NCBI RefSeq assembly: GCF_900187385.1
Contig: NZ_FYEY01000001.1
Span: forward strand, 6,758,001 to 6,822,000
Source: Streptomyces sp. 2114.4
GTDB lineage: Bacteria > Actinomycetota > Actinomycetes > Streptomycetales > Streptomycetaceae
Length of the DNA: 64,000 bases
Reading direction: 5' to 3'
The notes under the pieces were generated by a model. It worked only from the letters and a program-made list of their open reading frames with translations. It had not been told where the DNA came from and made no database searches. The position numbers and the translations under genes are program-made. Every line of letters begins with the position of its first letter. Within the stretch, counting starts at the first letter, position 1. Below are positions 51,501-59,634 of the stretch, piece after piece.

Positions 51501-51829
51501 GGGGTGCCTCCGGCGAAGCGCGTTGCGGAAACGGCTTGAGGGAACGTCGGGGTGGTGCGGGAGGTGGTGCCGTCGGTTCGGCCGGGGTTGGCGCCGTTGC
51601 CGTCGTCTCTGCGGGGGTCGCAGAACCGTCGGCCGCGGTGCCTGGCAGCGCTGGCTCCGCTTCGCTTCGCCTTTGCTTGTGACAAGGGCTTTGGAAGCAA
51701 AGCAGCGCGGTGCCCAGCGGGCGGCTGGGAAGTGCCTGTGACGCAGGCATCCGGGCGGACAGCCACATAGGGCTGGTGGGACAGCCGGCGTGCGTGGGTT
51801 CGCAGCACGCCGGCCGCCCGGACACCTTC
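51501..51829 (-). other. Long leader region of the ccr operon
   Basis: No gene is supported. If the promoter at 51830-51858 drives ccr, this is a ~320-nt 5' leader. Two small hairpins are clear: CCCAGC/GCTGGG (51713-51729) and TGCCTG/CAGGCA (51733-51749). No cobalamin-riboswitch B12 box was recognised. Confidence 0.45.
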
Positions 51830-51858
51830 AACGTATGACACCGCGTGCCAGTCGACAA
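51830..51858 (-). promoter_or_regulatory. Probable ccr-operon promoter
   Basis: Reading the minus strand, TTGTCG (51858-51853) and TACGTT (51835-51830) are 17 nt apart. Located ~330 nt upstream of ccr. A pair of 14-bp direct repeats straddles the -35 box. Confidence 0.5.
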
Positions 51859-51872
51859 GACACTGAGTGCCA
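51837..51872. promoter_or_regulatory. 14-bp direct repeats around the ccr promoter
   Basis: GACACCGCGTGCCA (51837-51850) and GACACTGAGTGCCA (51859-51872) match at 11 of 14 positions and lie 22 nt apart, two helical turns. The second contains a GAGTGCCAA half resembling, but not completing, a CIRCE element. Likely regulator binding sites. Confidence 0.5.
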
Positions 51873-52001
51873 AGAATTTCTCTCAGATGTCATCTGGTCG
51901 GCACGCATGAGCAAAAGAGGCCCGCTGGGGGGCCTCTCGGTGACGCAAAGAAATTGGTTGTGCGTGCAGAGTGTGCAGGGGTGGCGTTACGCCATCCGTG
52001 T

Positions 52002-52035
52002 CGCGGCCCGGTCGGTCCAAGGGCACCGGGCCGCG
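52002..52035 (-). terminator. Hairpin terminator of the TetR gene
   Basis: CGCGGCCCGGT (52002-52012) and ACCGGGCCGCG (52025-52035) pair perfectly over 11 bp, 28 nt beyond the TetR stop. A further small CCGG hairpin lies between it and the gene. Confidence 0.75.
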
Positions 52036-52062
52036 TTCCTGTCCGGCTCCGGCCGGAGGGCG

Positions 52063-52866
52063 TTACTTGTGTTCTTTGATCGCCTTGCGGATGGTGCGCA
52101 TGACCTCGTCCAGCGGGGCGTCCGTACGGGCCACCGCGACCAGCACCTCGCCCTCCCGCGAGACGGCCGCCGGGGGGTTCTCCCCGCTGCCGGTGCGGCC
52201 CGCGCCGATGCCGGCGCCGAAGGTCTCCCGGACGATCTCGAAGGCGTGGTCGAGCTGGGCCTCGACATCGCCCTGGGCATCGGCCCGCAGCCAGCGCCGC
52301 AGCACGTGGTTGTGCGCGGTGACCACGGCGGACGCCGCGACCTCGGCGAGCAGCGGATCGTCGTCGCCCTCGCGGTGGGCGCCCTCGTCGAAGTGGCCCA
52401 GGAGATAGCGGGTGAACAGCCGCTCATAGCGGGCCACCGAAGCGATCTCGGCCTCCCGCAGGGTGGGGACCTCGCGGGTCAGGCGGTAGCGGGCCACCGA
52501 CACGGCCGGGGAGGCCGCGTACATCCGCATGACCTCCTTGATGCCCCGGCAGACCGTGTCCAGGGGGTTCTCGTGCGGCGGAGCGGCGTCCAGGACGGCC
52601 TCCGCGCGGACGAGGGTGTCGTCGTGGTCGGGGAAGATCGCCTCTTCCTTGGAGCGGAAGTGGCGGAAGAAGGTACGCCGGGCGACGCCCGCGGCGGCCG
52701 CGATCTCGTCGACCGTCGTCGCCTCGTAGCCCTTGGTCGCAAACAGCTCCATCGCCGCCGACGACAATTCACGGCGCATTTTGAGCCGTTGCGCGGCCGC
52801 CCGGCGGGTACCGGGAGTGGCGTTGTCGGGGGTGTCGGAGGGGTGCGTACGAGCGGGCTGGGACAT
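52063..52866 (-). CDS. TetR-family regulator beside the ethylmalonyl-CoA operon
   Basis: 267 aa from ATG 52866. HTH TTVDEIAAAAGVARRTFFRH (~res 50-69) with the GYEATTV approach typical of TetR proteins, then a helical ligand domain rich in Arg and Asp. Located between ccr and the 3-hydroxyacyl-CoA dehydrogenase on the same strand, it is the natural candidate regulator of the pathway; its ligand could be an acyl-CoA. ATG 52884 is an alternative start. Confidence 0.85.
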   Translation of the reverse strand: MSQPARTHPSDTPDNATPGTRRAAAQRLKMRRELSSAAMELFATKGYEATTVDEIAAAAGVARRTFFRHFRSKEEAIFPDHDDTLVRAEAVLDAAPPHENPLDTVCRGIKEVMRMYAASPAVSVARYRLTREVPTLREAEIASVARYERLFTRYLLGHFDEGAHREGDDDPLLAEVAASAVVTAHNHVLRRWLRADAQGDVEAQLDHAFEIVRETFGAGIGAGRTGSGENPPAAVSREGEVLVAVARTDAPLDEVMRTIRKAIKEHK

Positions 52867-53002
52867 GTGGGGACGGTACTGCATATTTACGCGACCTGCG
52901 GCATGAGGTACAGCCTGTGCCCCCGTGAGCGGGGGTGGACCGCCGTCGGGTTCCAGCAGTCCACCCCATCCTCCCCCGGCCGGGCCGGGGTGCCGCCACG
53001 CG

Positions 53003-54850
53003 TCAGCGCCGGGCGTACTCACGGAAGCCGCGGCCGGTCTTGCGGCCGAGGCAGCCCGCGGCGACGAGGTGCTCCAGCAGCGGCGACGGGGCCAGCCCGG
53101 GGTCGCGGAACTCCGCGTGCAGCACCTTCTCGATGGCCAGGGACACGTCCAGGCCGACCACATCGAGGAGTTCGAACGGGCCCATCGGGTACCCGCCGCC
53201 GAGCTTCATGGCGGCGTCGATGTCGTCCAGCGTCGCGTAGTGCTCCTCGACCATCTTGATCGCGTTGTTCAGGTACGGGAACAGCAGCGCGTTCACGATG
53301 AACCCGGCCCGGTCGCCGCAGTCCACGGGGTGCTTGCGGACCTTGGCGCAGACCGCCCGCACGGTGGCGTGCACGTCGTCGGCCGTCAGGACCGTACGGA
53401 CCACCTCGACCAGCTTCATGGCGGGCGCCGGGTTGAAGAAGTGCATCCCGATGACGTCCTGCGGGCGCGAGGTGGCGCGGGCGCAGGCCACGACAGGCAG
53501 CGAGGAGGTGGTGGTGGCCAGGACGGCGCCCGGCTTGCAGACCTTGTCCAGGGTCTTGAACAGCTCCTGCTTGACCGCCAGGTCCTCGGCCACCGCCTCG
53601 ACCGCGAGGTCCACATCCGCGAACGCGTCCAGCGACCCGGCCGGGGTGATCGCCGCCAGCGCGGTGTCCCGGGCCTCGGCGCTCATCCGGCCCTTGTCCA
53701 CGGAGCGGCCCAGCGACTTGGCTATCCGGGCCTTGGCCTTCTCGGCCTTCTCCAGGCTGCGGGCGGCCAGCACGACCTTGTAGCCCGCCTTGGCGAAGAC
53801 CTCGGCGATCCCGCTGGCCATCGTCCCGGAGCCGGCCACGCCGACGCCGGTGACCGTGCGCCCGCCGGCCGGCTGGTCGCCGTCCGCCGGGCTCTCCGCG
53901 TCCGGCACGACCGTGGCTCCCCCAGCTACCGCTGGGAGGTGCCCCCATCCCGGCGCTTCGTACGTGTAGAAGCCGCGGCCCGCCTTGCGGCCGGTCAGCC
54001 CCGCCTCGGCCAGCTGGCCGAGGATCGGCGCGGGGGCGTGCAGCCGGTCCTGGGACTCGGCGTACATCGCCTCCAGGACGGTCCGCGCGGTGTCCACGCC
54101 GATCAGGTCGAGCAGCGCCAGCGGGCCCATGGGCAGGCCGCAGCCCAGCCGCATCGCGGCGTCGATGTCCTCGCGGGTGGCGTACTTGGACTCGTACATC
54201 GCCGCGGCCTGGTTCAGGTAGCCGAACAGCAGGCCGTCGGCGACGAAACCGGGGCGGTCACCCACCGCGATCGGGTCCTTGCCCAGGGCGTGCGCCAGCT
54301 CCGTGACGGCCGCGACCGCGGCCGGCGCGGTGAGCACGGAGGAGACCACCTCGACCAGCTTCATGGCCGGTGCGGGGTTGAAGAAATGCACACCGAGCAC
54401 CCGCTCGGGGCGCTGCGAATCGGCGGCCAGCCGGGTCACGGACAGCGCGTTGGTGCCGGTGGCCAGGATGGTGTCCGGGCGGACCACGGCGTCGAGCCCG
54501 GCGAAGACCTGCCGCTTGAGCTCGTAGTCCTCGGGCACGACCTCGATGACGAGATCGGCGTCCGCTGCGGCCTGCAGATCGGTGAAGGTACGGAACCGGG
54601 CCAGGATGTCCTGCCGCTCCCGCTCCGTGATCCGCTCGCGCCGCACCGCGCGGGCGGTAGCGGCTTCCAGGGCCGTGACGGCGTGCCGGGCCGCGGCCTC
54701 GTCGGTGTCGATACCGATGACCTCGCGGCCGGCCCGGGTCAGCACCTCGGCGATACCGGTACCCATGGTGCCCAGGCCGACGACGGCGACGGTGGAAAGG
54801 GACAGGGGGGAGGCTTCAGTTGAGAGATCAGGGGTGGACTGAGGGCCCAT
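53003..54850 (-). CDS. 3-hydroxyacyl-CoA (3-hydroxybutyryl-CoA) dehydrogenase, tandem two-module protein
   Basis: 615 aa from ATG 54850 with AGGAG upstream. Two complete copies of the enzyme are fused: module 1 (VAVVGLGTMGTGIAEVL ... GVHFFNPAPAMKLVEVV ... TGRKAGRGFYTYE) and module 2 (VGVAGSGTMASGIAEVF ... GMHFFNPAPAMKLVEVV ... LGRKTGRGFREYA), each with NAD-binding and C-terminal domains, joined by an Ala/Gly/Asp linker (~res 305-335). Would interconvert acetoacetyl- and 3-hydroxybutyryl-CoA, feeding crotonyl-CoA to Ccr. Confidence 0.9.
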   Translation of the reverse strand: MGPQSTPDLSTEASPLSLSTVAVVGLGTMGTGIAEVLTRAGREVIGIDTDEAAARHAVTALEAATARAVRRERITERERQDILARFRTFTDLQAAADADLVIEVVPEDYELKRQVFAGLDAVVRPDTILATGTNALSVTRLAADSQRPERVLGVHFFNPAPAMKLVEVVSSVLTAPAAVAAVTELAHALGKDPIAVGDRPGFVADGLLFGYLNQAAAMYESKYATREDIDAAMRLGCGLPMGPLALLDLIGVDTARTVLEAMYAESQDRLHAPAPILGQLAEAGLTGRKAGRGFYTYEAPGWGHLPAVAGGATVVPDAESPADGDQPAGGRTVTGVGVAGSGTMASGIAEVFAKAGYKVVLAARSLEKAEKAKARIAKSLGRSVDKGRMSAEARDTALAAITPAGSLDAFADVDLAVEAVAEDLAVKQELFKTLDKVCKPGAVLATTTSSLPVVACARATSRPQDVIGMHFFNPAPAMKLVEVVRTVLTADDVHATVRAVCAKVRKHPVDCGDRAGFIVNALLFPYLNNAIKMVEEHYATLDDIDAAMKLGGGYPMGPFELLDVVGLDVSLAIEKVLHAEFRDPGLAPSPLLEHLVAAGCLGRKTGRGFREYARR

Positions 54851-55236
54851 CGCGAGACTCCTGAGGGTGTTCCCCTGGCAACAGGGGAGAAGTGACGACT
54901 GAGGGGTATCCGCGCGGTGCGATACCTGCACTGCGCAGCGGCGGAAGGGCGGCGGTGAGCCGCGGGAGCCGCAGCGCTGCTGGAGCACCGGCGGTGCGGG
55001 AGGTACGGCGGGCCCTGTCCCGGGGCCGTGCCGCGTTCTCCGTACTGATGTCGTGCTGTGCCGAACCGACTTCACTCTGTGGCGGCTGCGTCACCAGGCC
55101 GCCCGAGCAGTGGTGCTGCTCGTTCCAGCAGGTTAACCGGTGAGTAACCAGAGCGCCAGGGGTAGCGGGGGTCATTAGGCTGTGGTGCGGACCACGTCGC
55201 GGGAACCGGGGCGGCCCGGCGGGAGGGGATCTTCAA

Positions 55237-55968
55237 ATGGAAGAGGAATTCCACGAGTTGACGGACCGGGTGCGGGCCGAACTCCGCTCCCCGCAGGATC
55301 TGGTCGCCTACGAACGGCTGCTGGGGCTGGCCCGCAAGAACACCCCGGCCGGGCGGGAGGAACTGGCCCGGATGCTGGTCGCCGTCGAACGCCCGCTGTG
55401 GGCCAGGGAGATCGCCGCCTTCATCCTGGGCTGCGCCGGCGACAAGCGGGCCTTCGAGACGCTGGTGCTGCTGCTGAACTACCGCGACCCGGTGCGCTGC
55501 GCCACCGCCGCACACGCCCTGGCCCGCCTCGGCGACCCCCGTACCGCCCGCGCCGCCGCCGCGCTCGCCACCAACCCGCTGCGCACCGCCTACGCCCTGC
55601 ACCCGGTCCGGCTGCTCGCCGAACTCCGCGCACCACAGTCCGTCCCCGCGCTGATCGCGACCCTGGAGCGGCTGCTGACCCCGCACAACCCCTACTGGCG
55701 GGTGGCGCTCGCCTGTGTCGAGGGCCTGGGCGCACTGGGCGACCGCCGCGCGGTCCCCGCCCTCACCACGGCCGTCACCCATCCCCGGCTGGCGGCCGCG
55801 GCGGCGGCGTCACTGGCGCGGCTGGGGGTGCACGAGAACACGCCGGCGCAGGCCGGACCCGGGGCGGGGGAGGGGGGCGCGGGGGCCGGTGCGCCGGGCC
55901 GGGGGCCGGGGGAGCGGAGCCGGGGGTCCGCCGGCGGTTCCGCTCCGGACGTCAGCGGGCGCCGGTAG
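55237..55968 (+). CDS. HEAT-repeat protein
   Basis: 243 aa. Helical repeats with the pattern of paired helices: FILGCAGDKRAFETLVLLLN, AAHALARLGDPRTARAAAAL, LLAELRAPQSVPALIATLE and VEGLGALGDRRAVPALTTAV. The C-terminal ~45 residues are low-complexity Gly/Ala/Pro. A scaffold role is typical; partner unknown. Divergent from the dehydrogenase gene. Confidence 0.8.
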   Translation: MEEEFHELTDRVRAELRSPQDLVAYERLLGLARKNTPAGREELARMLVAVERPLWAREIAAFILGCAGDKRAFETLVLLLNYRDPVRCATAAHALARLGDPRTARAAAALATNPLRTAYALHPVRLLAELRAPQSVPALIATLERLLTPHNPYWRVALACVEGLGALGDRRAVPALTTAVTHPRLAAAAAASLARLGVHENTPAQAGPGAGEGGAGAGAPGRGPGERSRGSAGGSAPDVSGRR

Positions 55969-56130
55969 CGCGGCCCGGGGGTGCTGCGGCCGCCCACCTC
56001 ATACGCCTCCTGCGCCCCGTCCGGCACAAAACCGGCGCATTCAGTGTCCTGGCGGTGGGCCGCCGTCCCGGCCCCCGGCGGCCGCCACTGGGCACGGTCG
56101 GATCCTCCCCCACGCCGCAGACGTCACCGC

Positions 56131-56165
56131 CAGCAGCCCCCGTCGGGATTCCGGCGGGGCTGCTG
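56131..56165. terminator. Hairpin terminator between convergent genes
   Basis: CAGCAGCCCC (56131-56140) pairs with GGGGCTGCTG (56156-56165). It lies between the HEAT gene and the convergent XRE gene, 11 nt beyond the latter's stop. Confidence 0.75.
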
Positions 56166-56175
56166 CGTTCGGGAA

Positions 56176-56916
56176 CTACGCCTCGACCGGGCGGCCGCCC
56201 TCCCACAGCGCCGTCACGTGGCTGGCGAACCGGTCGTACAGCCCGTCGTCCTCCAGCCGGCGGATATGGAACATGGGTGACTCATCGCCGAGGAGTGACG
56301 CAATGTGCGGGGTGACGAGCATGTGGTCGTCGAACATGAAGACGGACAGTGCGATGTGTTGATCACTGAAGCGCACTTCTACGCCCTCGTGGCGGCCCAT
56401 CTTGGCCAACGCGTCGAGCGTGATCCTGATGCGCGTGCTGACAGTCAACGGGACACCCTCCACCTCTTCCCGCTTCGTCGTCACCTCCGACTCAGGGTCG
56501 CCGACGAGGAAGCGCACACGGGTCCCGTGCTTCGCCTTCGCGGCAAGACGGGCACCGAGCCGTGGGTGTTGCTGCCACAAAAAGTAGTTGGTATAGCCGG
56601 CGAACGTCAGAGTCTGGGATGCTCCGTCAATGAGGGATGCCCAGAGCGACGTGGGGGCGGCACTACGAAAGGGGTAGGCCGCAACGATCTCGCGGTCGTG
56701 CCCTGTCTTGACGTGGGAACGCACCGATTTGGGCCACAGAGTCACGGGGTCCACTCCTAGCGCGCGGCCGGCGTCCTCCTGCGTGGACTCCCGCGGAGCA
56801 CGGTCAGGGTTGCTCAGCCATCGTTCGACGGTCTTGGGCTCAACCCCGACCATACGTGCTAGTTGGTTGGGCCTGACCTTTGCGCTCGCCATAGCGTCTC
56901 GCAGCGCGCTGTTCAA
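56176..56916 (-). CDS. XRE-type regulator with C-terminal DUF5919-like domain
   Basis: 246 aa. N-terminal HTH (RPNQLARMVGVEPKTVERWL, ~res 15-34) and a C-terminal part with TFAGYTNYFLWQQHPRLGARL, VRFLVGDPES and HIALSVFMFDDHMLVTPHIA, the arrangement of the DUF5919 phospholipase-D-like domain seen in Streptomyces XRE proteins. Divergent from two overlapping small Cys-protein genes that it may control. Confidence 0.8.
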   Translation of the reverse strand: MNSALRDAMASAKVRPNQLARMVGVEPKTVERWLSNPDRAPRESTQEDAGRALGVDPVTLWPKSVRSHVKTGHDREIVAAYPFRSAAPTSLWASLIDGASQTLTFAGYTNYFLWQQHPRLGARLAAKAKHGTRVRFLVGDPESEVTTKREEVEGVPLTVSTRIRITLDALAKMGRHEGVEVRFSDQHIALSVFMFDDHMLVTPHIASLLGDESPMFHIRRLEDDGLYDRFASHVTALWEGGRPVEA

Positions 56917-57024
56917 GGTTCCTCCCAGGGACGTTTGGGCCTCTTGGGAAGATAGCGCTGAAGAGGCCGCTCCGTCCTGGCCATGGGCGTACCAACGTCC
57001 TTCGTAGCAGCGTTTATTGGAGAC

Positions 57025-57234
57025 ATGACCGAGCCGAAGCGGACGATGTCACCCCCGGTACACCTGACGGATCCGTACAACCTCGACGCAAAGCCAGTCC
57101 CGGGCTGTGACGTCTGCACCGCGCTGGACAAGCAGCGCAAGGAAGCCCGGGAACAGGGAAGAGCCGCTGCCGCTGCGACTGCCGGCATCGAGATCGCGAA
57201 CCACCTGCACAAGAAGCGGAGGGTGAAGCGATGA
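57025..57234 (+). CDS. Small CDVC-motif protein
   Basis: 69 aa, ATG 57025 with TGGAGA upstream. NLDAKPVPGCDVCTALDKQR closely resembles the PVPGCDVC core of the 18929 gene; the rest is a Lys/Arg/Ala helix. Its TGA overlaps the next ATG. Unknown function; recurrently beside XRE regulators in this window. Confidence 0.65.
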   Translation: MTEPKRTMSPPVHLTDPYNLDAKPVPGCDVCTALDKQRKEAREQGRAAAAATAGIEIANHLHKKRRVKR

Positions 57235-57404
57235 CGTCGTACGACGACCTGGAGCCACAGCATGACCAGGCGGGCGACGTGCTGCTCAACACCCAGCTCG
57301 TTCGTCCGTACGCGATTGCCGGCGTGACGTACGTGCCGGCGTCCGAAGCCGTCAAGCCGTGCCCGTTCCCGTGCGACTGCTGTAAGTGGGCCGGGCGGCA
57401 GTGA
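57231..57404 (+). CDS. Small Cys-rich-tail protein
   Basis: 57 aa, ATG overlapping the preceding stop (ATGA). C-terminal KPCPFPCDCCKWAG holds four Cys that could bind a metal or take a modification. Cotranscribed with the preceding gene. No family recognised. Confidence 0.6.
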   Translation: MTSYDDLEPQHDQAGDVLLNTQLVRPYAIAGVTYVPASEAVKPCPFPCDCCKWAGRQ

Positions 57405-57764
57405 CGAAGCACGTCATAGGCACCGCCTTGCTGCGATGACCATCCTGTTCGTCCTGAGCATTGGCGTCTACCGCAGCTTCTGGATCCCCGGCGCAGCGGC
57501 GCCGGGCGTGCTCCTCACGGTGAAGCCCCCGCGGCCCCAGTCCCCCTGATGTGCTCCGAGGCGAAGAGCAGAGCGCGATACGCGGTCGCCCGTTTTGAAT
57601 CAATCATCTGCGACCGCCCACAAGTTCCCGCCCCCGCCGTCCTGACATCTCGGTTCATCGGGGCGGGCCAGCAAGAGGAGAAGAGCCGTCCCCAGCCGAA
57701 TGCCTGGACAGCGATCACGGCTGGGGACGGCAGTCGTACGACACAACTCGAAGAGAGGCCGCAC
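57405..57764. other. Intergenic stretch with a hairpin leader
   Basis: A 37-codon frame (57436-57549) exists but lacks a ribosome-binding site and I do not call it. The only clear structure is the inverted repeat at 57685-57731. The stretch should contain the promoter of the GRDP-like gene. Confidence 0.5.
57685..57731 (+). promoter_or_regulatory. 14-bp perfect inverted repeat in the leader of the GRDP-like gene
   Basis: GCCGTCCCCAGCCG (57685-57698) and its exact complement (57718-57731), 19-nt loop. It lies 34 nt before the GTG start and no gene ends just before it, so an attenuator, operator or structured leader is possible as well as a terminator. Confidence 0.6.
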
Positions 57765-58244
57765 GTGTTAACAGTAAGTGATCTGATCAGCCCGGCAGCG
57801 TATCTCAGCGTCGTCGGAACCGTGCAGGACGCCAACCCCGGCATGGATGGGGGCTTGGCGGAGCGCATCACGGACGAGGGGCTGAAGTTCGTCGTCGCCT
57901 GCGCCAAAATGCCTGACGTCGCGCTGGCGCCCTCCCGTGTCGTTGACGAGGGATGGCACGCGCTCATCCTCCACACCAAGGTGTATGAGGAGCTGTGTGC
58001 GTCGCTGGGCGACTTCGTCCACCACCACCCCGGCCACGACCCGGACAACTACGACCCGCTGATCCTGGTGCGCACGCAGGACGCTATCCGTATCGCCGGG
58101 TACGACGTCGACGAGGAACTGTGGGGAGCCCCGACCGGGGATCAGCTCATTGCGGTATCTGCGAAGTGCCAGCATTCCCCGTCAGACACCGGCCCCATCA
58201 AGCCCATGCCGACGCCCCGTCCGCCGTGCCGGGACAAGCCGTAA
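57765..58244 (+). CDS. Glycine-rich-domain-protein-like (DUF1399-type) protein
   Basis: 159 aa, GTG 57765 with GAGAGG upstream. VVDEGWHALILHTKVYEELC followed by VHHHPGHD matches the D-x2-WH-x2-ILHT-x2-Y ... HHxP core of the GRDP/DUF1399 family. Function unknown. Codon 2 is TTA (57768-57770), so translation should depend on the bldA tRNA and be developmentally timed. The C-terminal ~30 residues are Pro-rich. Confidence 0.6.
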   Translation: MLTVSDLISPAAYLSVVGTVQDANPGMDGGLAERITDEGLKFVVACAKMPDVALAPSRVVDEGWHALILHTKVYEELCASLGDFVHHHPGHDPDNYDPLILVRTQDAIRIAGYDVDEELWGAPTGDQLIAVSAKCQHSPSDTGPIKPMPTPRPPCRDKP

Positions 58245-58283
58245 CCGGCTTCTGTCACACTCGGTGCGTCGATTGGAGGCCCC

Positions 58284-58418
58284 ATGGCTGAGTTGATCAA
58301 TAGTCGGTACGCCGCCCTGGTGGCTGCCCACCGTGAGGCTCAGGAAGAGGAGCCGGAGGAGACAGCGCCCGTACGGGGCTTCATCTTCCCCGACGCCGCC
58401 GAGAAGGCGGACGGATAG
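58284..58418 (+). CDS. Small acidic protein
   Basis: 44 aa, ATG 58284 with TGGAGG at good spacing. A short helix (SRYAALVAAHREAQ) leads into an acidic EEEPEE stretch and a hydrophobic VRGFIF. Follows the GRDP-like gene by 39 nt; probably cotranscribed. Unknown function. Confidence 0.45.
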   Translation: MAELINSRYAALVAAHREAQEEEPEETAPVRGFIFPDAAEKADG

Positions 58419-58426
58419 GGGCCGGT

Positions 58427-59476
58427 TCATATCAGGGTCAACTGGGTCGGTCCCGCCGGTGAGCGGGGCTCGTCCTCCCCGGGGGCACCGGCCGGGCCGG
58501 GGGCGGCAGGCGCCGAGGGGATCTTGCGGGCCGCGCCGGGCAGGGAGGGCCCGATGCCGAACTCCGCGGCGAATTCGTGGACCTGGCGGGTGATCCGGCG
58601 CTGGTACCAGGTGGGGGCGTAGGCGCCGTCGCCGTACATCGTCCGGTAGCGGTGCACGAGATGCGGGTGGTGGTGCTCCAGCCACGACAGGAACCATTCA
58701 CGGGCGCCGGGCCGCAGGTGGAGTACGAGCGGCGTGACCGAGGCGGCGCCGGCCTCGGCGATGGCGCGCACCGTGGCCCGCAGCTGTTCCGGTGCGTCCC
58801 CGAGGAACGGGATCACCGGCGCCATCAGGACACCGCACGGGATGCCGTGCGCGGTGAGGGTGCGCACCACGTCCAGCCGCCGCTCCGGGGCGGGGGTGCC
58901 GGGCTCGACCGTGCGCCACAGCTCGCGGTCCAGGAAGCCGACGGAGACGGAGATGCCGACGTCGGTGACCTCGGCGGCCTGCCGCAGCAGCGCCAGATCC
59001 CGCAGGATGAGCGTGCCCTTGGTGAGGATCGAGAAGGGGTTGGCGTAGTCGCGCAGCGCCGTGATGATGCCGGGCATCAGCTGGTAGCGGCCCTCGGCGC
59101 GCTGATAGCAGTCGACGTTCGTACCCATGGCGATGTGGTCACCGCGCCAGCGCCGCCCGGCCAGCTCGCGGCGCAGCAGCTCGGGGGCGTTGACCTTCAC
59201 CACGATCTGCGAGTCGAAGTCCTGCCCGGTGTCCAGGTCGAGATAGCTGTGCGTCTTGCGCGCGAAGCAGTACACACAGGCGTGGCTGCAACCGCGGTAC
59301 GGATTCACGGTCCATTCGAACGGCATCCGGGAGGCGCCCGGGACCCGGTTCACGATCGAGCGGGCGCGCACTTCGTGGAAGGTGATCCCGCGGAATTCGG
59401 GGGTGTCGACGGTCCGGCTGACGATGTCCGTACCGAACAGCGCGGACGGGCTGTCGCCGAGGTTGTCCCAGCGCAT
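58427..59476 (-). CDS. Radical SAM protein, Rv2578c family
   Basis: 349 aa from ATG 59476. The Fe-S motif C-x3-C-x2-C is in YRGCSHACVYCFARKTH (~res 68-84); WTVNPYRGC precedes it as in the SplB-related Rv2578c family. The last ~30 residues are an Ala/Pro/Gly tail ending TQLTLI. The reaction is unknown for this family, whose members may act on DNA. Start chosen at MRWDNLGDSPSALFG, the conserved family opening. Confidence 0.88.
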   Translation of the reverse strand: MRWDNLGDSPSALFGTDIVSRTVDTPEFRGITFHEVRARSIVNRVPGASRMPFEWTVNPYRGCSHACVYCFARKTHSYLDLDTGQDFDSQIVVKVNAPELLRRELAGRRWRGDHIAMGTNVDCYQRAEGRYQLMPGIITALRDYANPFSILTKGTLILRDLALLRQAAEVTDVGISVSVGFLDRELWRTVEPGTPAPERRLDVVRTLTAHGIPCGVLMAPVIPFLGDAPEQLRATVRAIAEAGAASVTPLVLHLRPGAREWFLSWLEHHHPHLVHRYRTMYGDGAYAPTWYQRRITRQVHEFAAEFGIGPSLPGAARKIPSAPAAPGPAGAPGEDEPRSPAGPTQLTLI

Positions 59477-59634
59477 CGGGCCTCCTTCTGGATCCAGCAG
59501 AGCCCCCCCCGGCGCCATAATAGAACACCTGTTCCCTTTCGGGTGGGCGGCCCTGAATTTGGGCGCGCCGCCGTGGGGTGGTTGGCTTGGCGGCGCACCG
59601 CAGGACCGGCAGCCGAGTACTGGAGGACACACAC

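Noticed and set aside
47946..51539. Very long plus-strand open frame (about 1200 codons) opposite the ethylmalonyl-CoA operon
   Set aside because: It is the antisense shadow of meaA and ccr: composition is R/G/D/V-rich without motifs, and the minus strand encodes complete, recognisable enzymes.
51501..51829. Cobalamin riboswitch upstream of ccr-meaA
   Set aside because: No B12-box-like sequence could be found in the leader; only small hairpins are present.
51859..51873. CIRCE (HrcA) element
   Set aside because: Only one half resembles TTGGCACTC; the opposite half is missing, and the genes are not chaperones.
57436..57549. 37-codon hydrophobic small gene
   Set aside because: No ribosome-binding site and no codon-bias support; left in the intergenic description.
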